A stretch of 64,000 nt of DNA from NCBI GenBank assembly GCA_015233015.1, contig JADFYO010000014.1:1-64000 (forward strand). The letters run 5' to 3'. The position numbers were made by a program, and so were the translations under genes. Positions 62,952-64,000 of the stretch are shown here, piece by piece. The notes under the pieces were generated by a model. It was not told the DNA's origin, made no database searches, and saw only the letters and a list, made by a program, of their open reading frames with translations. The DNA comes from Nitrospirota bacterium. GTDB taxonomy: Bacteria; Nitrospirota; Thermodesulfovibrionia; Thermodesulfovibrionales; Magnetobacteriaceae. Each line of letters opens with the position of its first letter. Positions within the stretch are counted from its first letter, which is position 1.

Positions 62952-64000
62952 ATGGATGCCATTGGACAGCTGGCCAGCGGCGTTGCCCATGATTTTAACA
63001 ATATTCTCTCGGCCATAAAGAACTATGCGTACATTCTGAAAACAAGCCTTAATAAAGATGATGCTCAGCTCCTGGATTTTGTAGATCATATTCAGGCCTC
63101 AACTGATAAGGCCGCATATCTGACGCAAAGCCTTCTGGGCTTCAGCAGAAAGCTAATGGTCAACCTCAGCCCTGTCAACCTCGTAGCCATTGTAGCAGGC
63201 ATTAAAAAACTCTTTGACAGCTTCGTCAGGGAAGATGTAAATGTTCAGTTTTTGCTGCCTCACCCTGAGGTTATGGTAAATGCCGACAGCGTGCAGATTG
63301 AAATGGTGCTTATCAACCTTGTCAATAACGCAATAGATGCCATGCCTAAAGGCGGAGCGTTGACCATCAAGGTGGATATTGCAGCGATAGACACTCATTT
63401 TGTAGAAAGACACAACTACGGTGTTGCTGGTGAGTATGCCAGAGTCTGCATATCAGACACAGGAACTGGCATGGATAAGGCCACAATGGAAAGGATATTC
63501 GAACCATTTTTTACAACCAAGGAGGTAGGCAAGGGTACAGGGTTAGGGCTTGCAACCGTCTATGGTATAGTCAAACAGCACAATGGTTACATAAATGTGT
63601 ATAGTGAAGCCGGCACCGGTTCGACCTTTACAATCCTGATGCCGCTTATTAAATCATCCGCAGAGACTACGACAATCGTCAATCCTGCACCAATAAGAGG
63701 CCATGGGGAAATCATTCTCCTGGCCGACGATAACGAAGAGATGCGAAATAGTATAAGTAATTTATTACAGAGGGCGGGCTACAAGATAATCGAGGCAGTG
63801 GATGGCATAGACGCCATGACTAAGTTTGATGAGAACAGGTCTGATATAGGCATTGTACTCTTAGACGTGATAATGCCTAAGGCAAATGGCAAGGTTGTTT
63901 ATGACTATATAAGAGATACCGGAAGCGCGGTCAGGGTAATCTTTTTGAGCGGCTACTCCTATGAGATTATTAAACAACAAGACATTGCAGACGAGATTGG
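62952..64000 (+). CDS. Hybrid histidine kinase, C-terminal half (continues past the window)
   Basis: From ATG 62952 (MDAIGQLASGVAHDFNNIL) the frame is open to the end of the window. It gives a HisKA with the phospho-His in VAHDFNN, an HATPase with NLVNNAIDAMPKGG, DTGTGMD, EPFFTTKE and GTGLGLATVYG, and a C-terminal receiver (ILLADDNEEM, phospho-Asp in IVLLDVIMPK). This is the kinase half of the gene whose sensor half ends at 62807. It may be translated separately if the MITE or the sequence near 62.9 kb supplies a promoter and start site. The 3' end is outside the window. Confidence 0.85.
   Translation, partial: MDAIGQLASGVAHDFNNILSAIKNYAYILKTSLNKDDAQLLDFVDHIQASTDKAAYLTQSLLGFSRKLMVNLSPVNLVAIVAGIKKLFDSFVREDVNVQFLLPHPEVMVNADSVQIEMVLINLVNNAIDAMPKGGALTIKVDIAAIDTHFVERHNYGVAGEYARVCISDTGTGMDKATMERIFEPFFTTKEVGKGTGLGLATVYGIVKQHNGYINVYSEAGTGSTFTILMPLIKSSAETTTIVNPAPIRGHGEIILLADDNEEMRNSISNLLQRAGYKIIEAVDGIDAMTKFDENRSDIGIVLLDVIMPKANGKVVYDYIRDTGSAVRVIFLSGYSYEIIKQQDIADEI

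Noticed and set aside
1-64000. tRNA, rRNA or tmRNA genes
   Set aside because: All intergenic gaps were read and no cloverleaf or conserved rRNA segment was recognised.

Overview
The window reads as chromosome of an anaerobic, Gram-negative bacterium rich in signalling genes. The best guess is Nitrospirota (a Thermodesulfovibrio/Magnetobacterium-like lineage) or a neighbouring deltaproteobacterial group. The support is a reverse rubrerythrin, a ThiC-family gene under a cobalamin riboswitch (anaerobic benzimidazole synthesis), FeoB, outer-membrane proteins, an MsbA-type exporter, many HD-GYP/GAF/PAS proteins and TMTC-like TPR proteins. The taxon is an inference from gene content only. No rRNA or tRNA gene and no CRISPR array was seen.

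Layout. 0-0.3 kb: right end of an IS3-family element. 0.3-11.3 kb: sensor kinase, MsbA-like exporter, TauE permease, a LolA-like protein, then cobalamin riboswitch-bzaF, rpmE-DUF1385-prfA, a TsaC-type gene, a cNMP-binding protein and a CDF transporter. 11.5-19.6 kb: two HD-GYP proteins, a TMTC-like membrane protein, and a class V aminotransferase whose frame is fused to a phage-type nuclease domain. 19.6-23 kb: reverse-strand operon for an outer-membrane barrel, a cupredoxin-like protein and a class III nucleotide cyclase. 23.4-28.6 kb: reverse rubrerythrin, DUF294 protein plus DnaQ-like exonuclease, DUF485 plus acetate-type symporter. 28.7-36.3 kb: feoB with a DtxR/FeoA-like regulator, divergent from an unusual cluster (actin-like ATPase, receiver-like protein, MinD/ParA ATPase, V4R protein, diguanylate cyclase). 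36.7-44.4 kb: seven-gene reverse operon purC - triple GAF - ubiA/mqnP - scpA - TPR lipoprotein - miaB - mtaB. 44.6-48.9 kb: SulP transporter, degenerate cytidylate-kinase-like protein, LCIB-type carbonic anhydrase, scpB. 48.9-54.5 kb: aroD, tandem-HD protein, ArsB/NhaD-like permease, YyaL-like protein. 54.5-59.2 kb: accessory stretch with REP pairs, a phage-type LPD domain, a repeat-expanded beta-propeller gene carrying a one-base lesion, an EF-hand-like protein and hicBA. 59.2-61.4 kb: ruvA-ruvB-queH. 61.6-64 kb: a hybrid histidine kinase split by a small transposable element with perfect 16-bp inverted ends and a 5-bp target duplication.

Three assemblies stand out as possible systems. (1) The actin-like / receiver-like / MinD-like / V4R / GGDEF cluster at 31.7-36.3 kb, which looks like a cytoskeletal or positioning module linked to c-di-GMP and facing an iron-uptake operon. 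(2) SulP transporter + kinase-like pseudoenzyme + LCIB-type carbonic anhydrase at 44.6-48.4 kb, a candidate inorganic-carbon uptake unit. (3) Phage 'polyvalent protein' domains (15.6 kb and 54.7 kb), one joined in frame to a metabolic aminotransferase. c-di-GMP (three HD-GYP proteins, one GGDEF) and cyclic-nucleotide signalling (one cyclase, two cNMP-binding proteins) are both dense here. Two genes carry apparent single-base deletions (near 35,240 and 55,843), which may be real lesions or assembly errors.
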